DNA of 12,159 bases from an uncultured Spirochaetaceae bacterium (GTDB taxonomy: Bacteria; Spirochaetota; Spirochaetia; Treponematales; Treponemataceae): the NCBI GenBank assembly GCA_902773215.1, contig CACYDQ010000336.1, positions 1 through 12,159 on the forward strand, given 5' to 3'. Positions 1 to 6,966 of this stretch are shown one piece after another. Both the position numbers and the translations under genes were made by a program. The notes under the pieces were generated by a model. The model made no database searches. It was not told the origin of the DNA and saw nothing but the letters and a program-made list of their open reading frames with translations. Positions within the stretch are counted from its first letter, which is position 1, and each line of letters opens with the position of its first letter.

Positions 1-1228
1 CGAGGTTCTTGAGCGTGAGCGAGCCGTCCTCGCCGACGAAGATGCCCCACTTGATGCCTTTCTTGTCGGTGACGGCGTACTGCTTGTTCATCTTGGCTGC
101 GTCGGGGAAGACTTCGACGGCGACACCCCGCTCGCGGAGGGCTGCGGCGGCCTTGACGTAGGTCACTGCAAGGTTCGCATTCTGGTTGAAAATCTCCGCG
201 TCAATGTAGCTGCCCCTTCCTTCGGCAAGTCCCAGCTGGGACAGCCCGGCAATCAGGCGGTCAAGCCCGATGCTTGCCCCGACCCCGGGTATCTTGTCCT
301 TCATGTAGAGACCCGCGAGGTTGTCGTAGCGTCCACCTGAGCAGACCGAGCCGATGGAAGGCAGTTCGTCCAGGAAAGTCTCGTAGACCACGCCCGTGTA
401 GTAGTCCAGTCCCCGCGTTATGGAGGGGTCAAGCACGTAGGATGCGGAGATGCCGGTCGCGTCCATCATCGCGCGGATTTCCTTCATCCGCCTGGAGTCC
501 TCGGCCTCGCCTCCCGCAAGCTCCTCCAGATGGGCGAGGGTGGCTTCCCAGCCGTCCTTGCCCTGTATGTAGTCCAGTATGAGGTCCGCTGACTGGCTGC
601 TCCCCGTTATCTCGGCGAGCTCTTTGGCGACCTCGTCCTTACCGACCTTGGCGAGCTTGTCCACCACGCGGAGGATGTCCTCGCTCTTGTCGGTGCAGCT
701 GATTTTGGCAAGGAAGCGGTTAAAGATGCCCCGGTGGTTCACGTGGATCGTCACCTTTTCCACGCCGATTTCGGCGAGGGCGGCTTTCATCAGCTCAAGG
801 ATCTCAAAGTCGGATGCGGCGGAATCGCTCCCCACGCAGTCAAAGTCGCACTGGACGAATTCCCGGTAGCGGCCTGCCTGGGGCTTCTCTCCCCGCCAGA
901 CCTTGGCGATGTGGTAACGCTTGAAGGGGAAATAGAGCTCCTCGCGGTGCTCCGCCGTGAAGCGGGCGAAGGGCACGGTGAGGTCGAAGCGCATGGCAAC
1001 GTCCCGCCCCCCCTTGTCTTCAAAGCGGAAGACCTGCTTTTCGGTCTCGCCGTTGCTCTTGCGGAGCAGGATTTCCGTGTATTCCAGCACGGGGGTGTCA
1101 ATTGGCACGAAGCCCCGCGACCTGTATATCTTGGTCAGTTTCTCAATCAGCGACGAGCGCAGAATCTCGTCCTTGGGCAGGGAGTCCCTGAAGCCCTTCA
1201 GGACCTTTGGCTGTATAATCGTTTCCAT
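1..1228 (-). CDS. hisS: Histidyl-tRNA synthetase, partial (3' end beyond window)
   Basis: Cytoplasmic class II aminoacyl-tRNA synthetase that charges tRNA-His with histidine using ATP. The window holds 409 codons from the ATG; the C-terminal end of the anticodon-binding domain runs off the left edge. Visible are a start typical of the family (METIIQPKVLKGFRDSLP), motif 2 with GRYREF at about residues 119-124, the histidine-specific motif LDYYTGVVYE (274-283), SGGRYD (297-302) and the motif 3 stretch GVGASIGLDRLI. The ATP/histidine-site segment reads MRFDLTVPFARF followed by FPFKRYHIAKVWRGEKP, as in eukaryotic and Bacteroidota-like enzymes, and not the RPEGT form of E. coli. The ATG at 1228 was chosen because the in-frame ATG at 1237 shares its first two bases with the -10 hexamer. 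No Shine-Dalgarno is seen. The function is very secure. Confidence 0.97.
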   Translation of the reverse strand, partial: METIIQPKVLKGFRDSLPKDEILRSSLIEKLTKIYRSRGFVPIDTPVLEYTEILLRKSNGETEKQVFRFEDKGGRDVAMRFDLTVPFARFTAEHREELYFPFKRYHIAKVWRGEKPQAGRYREFVQCDFDCVGSDSAASDFEILELMKAALAEIGVEKVTIHVNHRGIFNRFLAKISCTDKSEDILRVVDKLAKVGKDEVAKELAEITGSSQSADLILDYIQGKDGWEATLAHLEELAGGEAEDSRRMKEIRAMMDATGISASYVLDPSITRGLDYYTGVVYETFLDELPSIGSVCSGGRYDNLAGLYMKDKIPGVGASIGLDRLIAGLSQLGLAEGRGSYIDAEIFNQNANLAVTYVKAAAALRERGVAVEVFPDAAKMNKQYAVTDKKGIKWGIFVGEDGSLTLKNL

Positions 1229-1235
1229 GCCCTGC

Positions 1236-1264
1236 ATTTTAGCAGAGATGGAGCGAAAATACAA
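1236..1264 (-). promoter_or_regulatory. Predicted promoter of hisS, leaderless arrangement
   Basis: Read on the minus strand, TTGTAT (1264-1259), a 17-base spacer and TAAAAT (1241-1236) form a sigma-70-like promoter with an extended TGC just before the -10. Only seven bases (GCAGGGC) separate the -10 from the ATG at 1228, so transcription should start at or within about one base of the start codon. It lies in the 51-bp gap after the chemoreceptor stop, so hisS is probably transcribed independently. No terminator hairpin is seen in this gap. Confidence 0.72.
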
Positions 1265-1279
1265 TAAGCATACTCGGGC

Positions 1280-3343
1280 CTATTCGGTCTTGAACCTCTT
1301 GATGTCTGCGCCGAATCGGGTTATCGTGCTGTCCATCTCCTCCACGCTGGAATCCAGCTGGCCGCCGCTCTTGACGACGCTCTGTGCGCTGTCGGACATA
1401 GCGGCCATGCTGTCGCGGACTGCCTCCACGGAGTCGCGCAGGCGGTTCATCTCGTCCAGAACCTGGCTGCTGCCCTCGGCCATGCGGGCGGATGCGCCGC
1501 GCACGTCAGCGGTGTTCTTGTCCATGCTGGAAAGCGAGCCGATGATGCTGCGGGACCCTGTGTTCTGTTCTTCCAGGGATTCCCTGATGGAACGGACCAG
1601 GCCGTCCGTCTCGTGGATGCGGACTGACACGCCGGAGAACGCCGCGCTGGACTCCTGGGAGGCCGACACAATCTCTCCGATGCTGTCCTGTATGTTCTTG
1701 AGCTGGTCGCCGATTGTCTTGGACTGGCCGGATGAGGTTTCCGAGAGCTTACGGATTTCGTCGGCAACGACCGCGAATCCCTTTCCGGCTTCGCCCGCAT
1801 GGGCGGCTTCGATGGCGGCGTTCATCGCGAGCAGGTTTGTCTGCTCGGCGATGGATGCTATGGCGGTGTTAGCTTCCTGAAGCATCTGGGACTGCTGCTC
1901 AATCTGGGAAATCCGTTCGTTGACCCGCTCTTGCTTGGCCATGCCGCTCTGGGCCTCCTTGTCCAGGAGGGCGAAGGATGTGGCCATTGTCTCCATGGAA
2001 AGGCTTATCTGCTCGATTCCTTTGACCAGCTGGCTTATGGCGGCGGACGAGTCGTGGATGCTCCTGCTCTGGGAGTCTATCATGTCATTGACCGTGGATA
2101 TGCTGGAGACGACCTCCTTGACGACGGAGGCGGTCTCCTCGAAGCCCGCGGCCTGGCTCTCTATCTGCTGCTGGACACTGCCGATGCTCGTGCGGATGCT
2201 CGTCATGGAATCCGACACGGAGGAGACGCTGGACTTCATTGTCTCGGAAACCGTGTCCAGCTGGATGCCGGTCGCCTTGAGCCCCCGCATCATTCCTTGC
2301 ATCTTCTCCATGAAGGCGTTGAATCCGTCTATGATGGCGTGGATGGACTGGAAGGGGGTGCGGATGTCCGTGTCCAGGCGGCGGGTCAGGTCCGCGTCGC
2401 CCGAGGCGATGTTCCTGACCGTGTTCTGCACCTCCCCGAGCGGCCGGAAAAGGCTGGTCATCGAGTAGGCGATGAGGATGACGACCGCCAGAATCAGGAC
2501 GATGGCGAAGGGGATGACGGCATTCCTCAGCAGCTCGGCCATGGTGAACGGCTTGTAGAGGACCATCGTCCAGGCGACTGAGGGAATCTCCTTGAGGAGG
2601 TACTCCCCTGTCAGGGTGTTGAAGCGTATCTCGTCTTTGGGGAAGAGCTCCTTGCCTTCAAGTTCGGGCAGCTGGCTGGTTATGGTGACGTGCTTTTCCA
2701 GAAGGGAGGTGTCCTTTGCGCCGCTTATTTCTTTGTCGGCGTTGAAGAAGAACAGCTCTTCCCCGTTGCTTTTCTCCCGGTACATCTGGTCAACGAAGTC
2801 AGACAGCTCTATGCCGGTTCCGATGAGGCCTATGCCCTTGCCAGAGCTGTTCCGCACGATTGCGTCCACCCAGAGCATGGTCTTCTTGAGGGCTATGTCG
2901 TAGCTGACCATGAAGGTGTAGGGGATGTCCAGCGCGAGACAGGCGGGGAACCAGGAGTTGGCGGGGTCGGACTTGTCCAGCGTGTACAGGACCTTGCCGT
3001 TGGAATAGTAGAGCAGGTCATTGTCCGAGATGGAGAATGTGTTCTTGCCCTTGAAGTTCTGCCGGAATGCCTCAATTTCCGCCTGTGCCCGGCTCGCAAG
3101 CCCGGGATCGGAGGGGGTTTCCATATATTTGATGATTGTCGGCGAGAGCGCCATCTGCTGTGCCAGCTTCAGCTCCGAGTTCAGGTTCGCGTCGAAGCCG
3201 AGGCTGCGGATTTTTGCGAGCTGCGTAAGCTCCTTTTCGGTCTCCATGTGGAACATTGCCCTGGATCCACATACGACCGCGGCCAGTCCGAGCAGGACTG
3301 CCGCCATGGTGACTGCCACTGAAAGGCTTTTGTTATTTTTCAT
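1280..3343 (-). CDS. Methyl-accepting chemotaxis protein with periplasmic CACHE-type sensor domain
   Basis: Transmembrane chemoreceptor of 687 residues that should signal to CheA/CheW and so control motility. In order: an N-terminal membrane segment (about 8-28); a periplasmic domain of roughly 240 residues whose [18 protein letters not shown] and [10 protein letters not shown] stretches fit a double-CACHE fold; a second membrane segment (about 275-297); HAMP (about 298-350); and a long coiled-coil signalling domain. The hairpin tip [21 protein letters not shown] (start about residue 500) and the following [14 protein letters not shown] are the strongly conserved MCP signature. The protein ends KRFKTE, so it lacks a C-terminal CheR/CheB-tethering pentapeptide. 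The ligand cannot be told from sequence. The ATG at 3343 begins a basic MKNNK leading straight into the first membrane segment, and is preceded by a promoter but no Shine-Dalgarno. The gene is divergent from feoA across 112 bp. Confidence 0.95.
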   Translation of the reverse strand: MKNNKSLSVAVTMAAVLLGLAAVVCGSRAMFHMETEKELTQLAKIRSLGFDANLNSELKLAQQMALSPTIIKYMETPSDPGLASRAQAEIEAFRQNFKGKNTFSISDNDLLYYSNGKVLYTLDKSDPANSWFPACLALDIPYTFMVSYDIALKKTMLWVDAIVRNSSGKGIGLIGTGIELSDFVDQMYREKSNGEELFFFNADKEISGAKDTSLLEKHVTITSQLPELEGKELFPKDEIRFNTLTGEYLLKEIPSVAWTMVLYKPFTMAELLRNAVIPFAIVLILAVVILIAYSMTSLFRPLGEVQNTVRNIASGDADLTRRLDTDIRTPFQSIHAIIDGFNAFMEKMQGMMRGLKATGIQLDTVSETMKSSVSSVSDSMTSIRTSIGSVQQQIESQAAGFEETASVVKEVVSSISTVNDMIDSQSRSIHDSSAAISQLVKGIEQISLSMETMATSFALLDKEAQSGMAKQERVNERISQIEQQSQMLQEANTAIASIAEQTNLLAMNAAIEAAHAGEAGKGFAVVADEIRKLSETSSGQSKTIGDQLKNIQDSIGEIVSASQESSAAFSGVSVRIHETDGLVRSIRESLEEQNTGSRSIIGSLSSMDKNTADVRGASARMAEGSSQVLDEMNRLRDSVEAVRDSMAAMSDSAQSVVKSGGQLDSSVEEMDSTITRFGADIKRFKTE

Positions 3344-3351
3344 AACACTCT

Positions 3352-3379
3352 ATTATAGCAGTATCTGCACGTAAATCAA
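3352..3379 (-). promoter_or_regulatory. Predicted promoter of the chemoreceptor gene, near-leaderless
   Basis: On the minus strand TTGATT (3379-3374), a 16-base spacer ending in TGC and a perfect TATAAT (3357-3352) form an extended -10 promoter. Eight bases (AGAGTGTT) separate the -10 from the ATG at 3343, so the expected 5' leader is about one or two bases and cannot hold a ribosome-binding site. It is back to back with the feoA promoter; the two -35 elements are 24 bp apart. Confidence 0.75.
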
Positions 3380-3403
3380 GAGGTAATTTCTTTTGTGAGT
3401 TAC

Positions 3404-3432
3404 TTGACATTTTTGTTAGCAAGGTCTATCGT
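3404..3432 (+). promoter_or_regulatory. Predicted promoter of the feoA transcript
   Basis: A consensus TTGACA (3404-3409), a 17-base spacer and TATCGT (3427-3432) precede feoA. The expected start near 3439 gives a leader of about 17 bases containing the GGAGG ribosome-binding site at 3443-3447. I could not recognise a Fur or DtxR-type palindrome overlapping it. Confidence 0.6.
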
Positions 3433-3455
3433 AAGGTGTATTGGAGGAATAACAA

Positions 3456-3665
3456 ATGCCGCTGACTATGGCAAATCCGGAGGAGCAGTTCCTTATAAAG
3501 AAAATCAACGGAAACGAGGAGGTTCGCCGTTTCCTGGAGAATCTGGGCTTCGTTGCCGGGGCCTCCGTGACAGTCGTCTCCAAGATAGGGGAAAACCTCA
3601 TCGTCCGGATTATGGACAGCCGCATAGCGGTGAGCCGGGAGATGGCGCAGAAAATCATCGTCTGA
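3456..3665 (+). CDS. feoA: FeoA-family ferrous iron transport accessory protein
   Basis: Small SH3-like cytoplasmic protein of 69 residues, the usual length of FeoA, which supports ferrous iron uptake through the membrane GTPase FeoB. The sequence shows the family pattern: VRRFLENLGFVAGASVTVVSK in the first half, then GENLIVRIMDSRIAVSREMA leading to the C-terminal KIIV, with the short strands and conserved glycines of the fold. The ATG at 3456 has GGAGG at 3443-3447 with an 8-base spacer; the next in-frame ATG (3468) is too far from it. The next gene starts 17 bp downstream. Oddly, feoB is absent at this locus. The protein could act on a FeoB encoded elsewhere or be a stand-alone FeoA-like regulator; the family call is firm, the role less so. 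Confidence 0.9.
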   Translation: MPLTMANPEEQFLIKKINGNEEVRRFLENLGFVAGASVTVVSKIGENLIVRIMDSRIAVSREMAQKIIV

Positions 3666-3669
3666 CGGG

Positions 3670-3674
3670 GGAGG
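3670..3674 (+). promoter_or_regulatory. Ribosome-binding site that sets the start of the cysteine-rich peptide
   Basis: GGAGG lies 8 bases before the ATG at 3683, inside a G-rich run between the feoA stop and the next gene. A second GGAGG (3675-3679) is only 3 bases from the ATG and is less likely to be used. The site argues for a 52-residue product and against longer upstream in-frame reading. Confidence 0.65.
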
Positions 3675-3682
3675 GGAGGATA

Positions 3683-3841
3683 ATGCTTGGCACTGTACTT
3701 GTGAGTCTTGTCCTGCTGGCGCTTGTCGCCGCCATCATTTTTTCTCTGGTCAGGGGACGGAAGAAGGGCTCTCCCTGTGCCTCATGTGGCTGTGGCTGCG
3801 CCTCATGCGGGAAATCTTGCGGCCAGAGAGGCGGGAACTGA
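3683..3841 (+). CDS. FeoB-associated-type cysteine-rich membrane peptide
   Basis: Predicted 52-residue single-span membrane protein. A hydrophobic segment (residues about 2-22, VLVSLVLLALVAAIIFSLV) is followed by a basic stop-transfer patch RGRKKG and a cysteine-rich tail, CASCGCGCASCGKSCGQ, with seven cysteines. This architecture and length match the small FeoB-associated Cys-rich membrane proteins usually found just after feoB. They are thought to help iron transport, though the mechanism is not established. The cysteines could bind iron or a cluster (inference). It follows feoA by 17 bp and is surely cotranscribed with it. It is unusual that feoB does not stand between them. No terminator hairpin is visible before the next promoter, about 20 bp downstream. 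Confidence 0.82.
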   Translation: MLGTVLVSLVLLALVAAIIFSLVRGRKKGSPCASCGCGCASCGKSCGQRGGN

Positions 3842-3861
3842 CGGGATTTCTGATTTATTTC

Positions 3862-3890
3862 TTGAAAAAATAAGGATTGCCCCTTATAAT
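3862..3890 (+). promoter_or_regulatory. Predicted promoter of the hybrid kinase gene, leaderless arrangement
   Basis: TTGAAA (3862-3867), a 17-base spacer and a perfect TATAAT (3885-3890) make one of the strongest promoters in the window. Seven bases (AAAAGAG) separate the -10 from the ATG at 3898, so the transcript should begin at or one base before the start codon. The site also shows that the upstream in-frame TTG at 3877 is not a start, since it lies between the -35 and -10. Confidence 0.8.
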
Positions 3891-3897
3891 AAAAGAG

Positions 3898-6678
3898 ATG
3901 AAGCGGCTCTGTTTGTCACTGGCTTTCCTTTCCCTTGTGATTTTTTCTCTTTCGGCCCAGAAGAGGCAGGTAAGGGTTGCGTATTATCCGGTGAAGGGCT
4001 TTCAGGATTATGATAGGGATTCCGGCCTGTACTCGGGGTATTGCTATGAATACCTGCTTGCGATACGGCAGTATGCAGGATGGGACTATGCTTTTCTCAG
4101 GGTTGACAGCATGGGAGAGGCCCTCAGTCTCGTGGAAGAAGGGAATGCCGACCTGATAGCGGGTGTGCCGAGAGTATTTCAGTCTGATGACAGGCTTTGT
4201 TTTTCCGTGCGCGGCATCATAAATTCTTCCACGCGTCTGGTTGCAAACCCCGACAAGAGCCGCTTTGCCTACGGGGATTATAAAGGCTTCTACGGGATGC
4301 GGATCGGGATTCCTGCCGACGGGGATAACTTCACGTCGATTGTGCGTAATCTTCGCAATTTTGCCTCTGATCACAGCTTTTTCCCCGAGATTGTTTCTTT
4401 CGCGTCCGAGGAGGCGTGCGAGGCCGCGCTGTATTCCGGGGACATAGATGCCATGCTCAAGAACAGCATAGAGAAGACCAATTTCTATGCCGTCGCTGAT
4501 TACCAGTTCGAGGACTTGTTCTTTGCGGTCAACAGGGAGAAGACCGAGATACTGGAAGAACTGAACAACGCCCTCATTGAGATAGACAGGGTTATCCCGA
4601 CATACCGCTCTGACTTGGAGAGACGTTACTATACGGTGGAGCGGCGGGCCTCGTTCAACCCGAGCTTTTATGAGTCGGTTTTCCTGTCCAAGAGGAACGT
4701 CGTCAACGTCGGCTGTACGAGGACGTGGTTTCCTCTGGGCTACTTCGAGGGCGATCGTTTCTGTGGCCCCCTTGCGGACATATATTACCTGATAAGCCAG
4801 GAGACCGGTCTGAGGTTCAAGTATATCCCCTATGACACCTATGTCGATATGCTTGCGGCTTTCTCCCGGGGAGAAGTGGACGTACTGTGCGAGATGCCGT
4901 TTGATTTCCGTTATGCGGAACGTTACAATGCGAGCTTGTCGCGGGAGATGACGTCCATGAGCGTCATAGAGGTGCGCCGCTTGCCCGGGCAGGAGACGGA
5001 GCTTGAGGTAAAGGACGATAAGAAGCGCCTGGTCTGTGCGGAGCTTCCTGGTACCTATACGGGAGAGCTTGCCCGCATGTCGCTGGGGGACAGCTACGAC
5101 TACAAGACCTGCAAGACCGTCAAGGAATGCATCGATTCGGTTGTGTCCGGCGAGGTCGACATGACCTTCCTGTCAAGCTATCAGGTCGCGGCCTATCAGG
5201 CTAATCCCAAGTATAATACCCTCTCTTATACGGTCATGCCGGAGCTGCAATATTCGATATGCATTGGTGTCAGGAATGCCTGCGATCCCCGGCTCCTTTC
5301 GATTATTTCCAAGGGCCTTGCCATCATCGGGCAGGACAGGGCGAACGACCTCTTCCGCTCCTCCGTGCAGGAGGCGTACGGGGTGAGCCTCCTGACCTAT
5401 ATTTACCGGTCGCCCTTCCTTTTTGCCGGGATAATCATATTCATTGCGATTCTTCTTGTCATTATCCCCATGTCGATTATCTATTTTAAGTCCTTGAACC
5501 GCAAGAACAGGGATTTACGCAGGGCGAACAACGCCAAGACCGAGTTCGTCAGCAAGATGAGCCACGACATACGCACACCGCTCAACGGCATCCTCGGCAT
5601 GACCTATCTGGCAAAGGCCGAGACAAATCCGCCTAAGACAGGCGAATACCTGGACAAAATAGACCTGAGCGGGCATTTCCTCCTGAGCCTGGTCAATGAC
5701 ATACTGGACATGAACAAAATCGTGGGGAAGAACTTTGACCTGCACCCCGAGCCGTATCCTTTCGAGGAGTTCAAGTCCTACATCGTGGCAATCATAGCCC
5801 CGCTCTGCCTGAAGAAGGGGATTGCGTGCATCATCGACAATCTGGAGCTTGACGGGGCTCTGCTCGTGGACAGGCTCCGCTTCAACCAGGTCTTTGTCAA
5901 CCTTCTGTCGAATTCCGTCAAGTACACCAAACCCGGAGGCCATGTTCATCTCTGCTACGCCAACGTGTCATCGGACGACAAGACCTTCATCGGCGAGATT
6001 ATCGTCGAGGACAACGGCATTGGAATGAGCGAGGAATTCCAGAAGAGGATGTTCGAGCCGTTTACCCAGGAGAAAGACACGATGGCCAACATGGGAAGCG
6101 GCCTGGGGCTTTTCATTGTCAAGCAGCTGGTGGAGTCGATGGGCGGCTCCATCCGTGTGGAAAGCAAGCCGGGGCGGGGGACTCGTTTTATCGTCAGCCT
6201 GTCGCTTGAGCTGGTACCCATTACGAAGGAAGCCCCGCTTGTCCAGGAGGACATGGACCTCTTGGACGGTCTCCGTGTCCTTCTGTGCGAGGATAACGAA
6301 ATAAATGCAGAGATAGCCTCGCAGATGCTTGAACGGCGCGGCGTGACCGCAGATGTCGCCGAGAACGGGAGAGTCGGTCTGGAGAAGTTTGAGTCGAGCG
6401 AGGTCGGGTACTATGACCTCATACTGATGGACATACGGATGCCCGTGATGGATGGCTTCGAGGCCGCGAAAAAAATACAGCAGCTGGACAGGAGCGATGC
6501 AAAGGAAATTCCGATTATCGCCTTGACCGCAGACGCATACCTGCAGGACGAGGAGAAATCCACGAGCTGCGGCATGGTCGCGCACATAGCAAAGCCTGTC
6601 AATGCGGACAATCTCTATGAGACAATCGAACGCTGTATCAAGGCCCGCAACAGGGTCAGATCCTATGCATCGCGCTGA
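3898..6678 (+). CDS. Hybrid sensor histidine kinase with two periplasmic binding-protein domains
   Basis: Membrane sensor kinase of 926 residues with a BvgS-like layout. In order: a signal peptide (MKRLCLSLAF... cleaved near SLSA-QK, about residue 20); two tandem SBP_bac_3-type 'Venus flytrap' domains (about 24-245 and 262-495) that would bind a small solute in the periplasm; one membrane segment (about 507-530); HisKA with SHDIRTPLNG, phospho-acceptor His556; HATPase with N-box asparagines 668 and 672, DNGIG (705-709) and GSGLGL (733-738); and a receiver with acidic ED at 798-799, phospho-acceptor Asp845 in LMDIRMPVMDG, Thr877 and Lys899. All catalytic positions are present. Unlike BvgS there is no PAS domain before HisKA and no C-terminal HPt domain, so a separate HPt protein or direct REC output is needed. 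No response regulator lies beside it. The ATG at 3898 is chosen because it opens the signal peptide and sits 7 bases after a consensus -10. The 3' end overlaps the ACT gene by 23 bp. The ligand is unknown. Confidence 0.95.
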   Translation: MKRLCLSLAFLSLVIFSLSAQKRQVRVAYYPVKGFQDYDRDSGLYSGYCYEYLLAIRQYAGWDYAFLRVDSMGEALSLVEEGNADLIAGVPRVFQSDDRLCFSVRGIINSSTRLVANPDKSRFAYGDYKGFYGMRIGIPADGDNFTSIVRNLRNFASDHSFFPEIVSFASEEACEAALYSGDIDAMLKNSIEKTNFYAVADYQFEDLFFAVNREKTEILEELNNALIEIDRVIPTYRSDLERRYYTVERRASFNPSFYESVFLSKRNVVNVGCTRTWFPLGYFEGDRFCGPLADIYYLISQETGLRFKYIPYDTYVDMLAAFSRGEVDVLCEMPFDFRYAERYNASLSREMTSMSVIEVRRLPGQETELEVKDDKKRLVCAELPGTYTGELARMSLGDSYDYKTCKTVKECIDSVVSGEVDMTFLSSYQVAAYQANPKYNTLSYTVMPELQYSICIGVRNACDPRLLSIISKGLAIIGQDRANDLFRSSVQEAYGVSLLTYIYRSPFLFAGIIIFIAILLVIIPMSIIYFKSLNRKNRDLRRANNAKTEFVSKMSHDIRTPLNGILGMTYLAKAETNPPKTGEYLDKIDLSGHFLLSLVNDILDMNKIVGKNFDLHPEPYPFEEFKSYIVAIIAPLCLKKGIACIIDNLELDGALLVDRLRFNQVFVNLLSNSVKYTKPGGHVHLCYANVSSDDKTFIGEIIVEDNGIGMSEEFQKRMFEPFTQEKDTMANMGSGLGLFIVKQLVESMGGSIRVESKPGRGTRFIVSLSLELVPITKEAPLVQEDMDLLDGLRVLLCEDNEINAEIASQMLERRGVTADVAENGRVGLEKFESSEVGYYDLILMDIRMPVMDGFEAAKKIQQLDRSDAKEIPIIALTADAYLQDEEKSTSCGMVAHIAKPVNADNLYETIERCIKARNRVRSYASR

Positions 6679-6925
6679 ACACGCGCTCGTTCATGACGTT
6701 ACATTCCACGCCGAGTTCGGCGCAGCGTGCCGTCAGGTCTTTCCGCGCGCTGTCTATGTCGGTATCCGCGTTCTCGAAGTCAACCATCATCATCATGACG
6801 AAATTCCCGCTGAGGATGGTCTGGGTGATGTCCACGATGTTTATTGAATGTCCTGCGAGGTAGGCGGAGACCTTGGCGATGATTCCCACCTTGTCTCCGC
6901 CGACGACTGTGATTATTGCTTTCAT
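6656..6925 (-). CDS. ACT-domain protein, UPF0237 family
   Basis: Cytoplasmic protein of 89 residues, the normal length of this single-ACT-domain family. It opens MKAIITVVGGDKVGIIAKVS, the ACT ligand-loop pattern, followed by the helix AYLAGHSINIVDITQTIL and the strand GNFVMMMMVDF. The C-terminal half (about residues 55-89) supplies a second helix and strand. ACT domains usually sense amino acids or mediate dimerisation; the precise role of UPF0237 proteins is not established, and some relatives regulate amino-acid metabolism. The gene has its own promoter in a 41-bp gap after the cyclase and no Shine-Dalgarno. It converges on the kinase gene: its last seven codons and stop lie antisense to the kinase 3' end, overlapping by 23 bp, so no terminator can sit between them. 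Confidence 0.88.
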   Translation of the reverse strand: MKAIITVVGGDKVGIIAKVSAYLAGHSINIVDITQTILSGNFVMMMMVDFENADTDIDSARKDLTARCAELGVECNVMNERVFSAMHRI

Positions 6926-6934
6926 ATACGGCGT

Positions 6935-6963
6935 ATTTTAGCAGAAAGCGGGGGGCATTTCAA
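6935..6963 (-). promoter_or_regulatory. Predicted promoter of the ACT-domain gene, near-leaderless
   Basis: On the minus strand TTGAAA (6963-6958), a 17-base spacer ending in TGC and TAAAAT (6940-6935) form an extended -10 promoter. Nine bases (ACGCCGTAT) separate it from the ATG at 6925, leaving at most two or three untranslated bases. The -35 begins only 3 bases beyond the stop codon of the cyclase. Confidence 0.75.
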
Positions 6964-6966
6964 TAT

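Noticed and set aside
1235..1237. In-frame ATG at 1237 as the hisS start
   Set aside because: Its first two bases are the last two of the TAAAAT -10 hexamer, so it should lie upstream of the transcription start. The ATG at 1228 fits the family N-terminus.
1229..1279. Possible intrinsic terminator between the chemoreceptor and hisS
   Set aside because: No GC-rich stem followed by a T-run is present in the 51 bp; the gap is filled by the hisS promoter.
3395..3682. Upstream extension of the Cys-rich peptide through the feoA region
   Set aside because: The longer frame runs out of phase through feoA; the ATG at 3683 with GGAGG 8 bases before it gives the normal 52-residue product.
3877..3897. 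In-frame TTG seven codons upstream as the kinase start
   Set aside because: It lies between the -35 and -10 elements, so it would not be in the mRNA. The ATG at 3898 opens a normal signal peptide.
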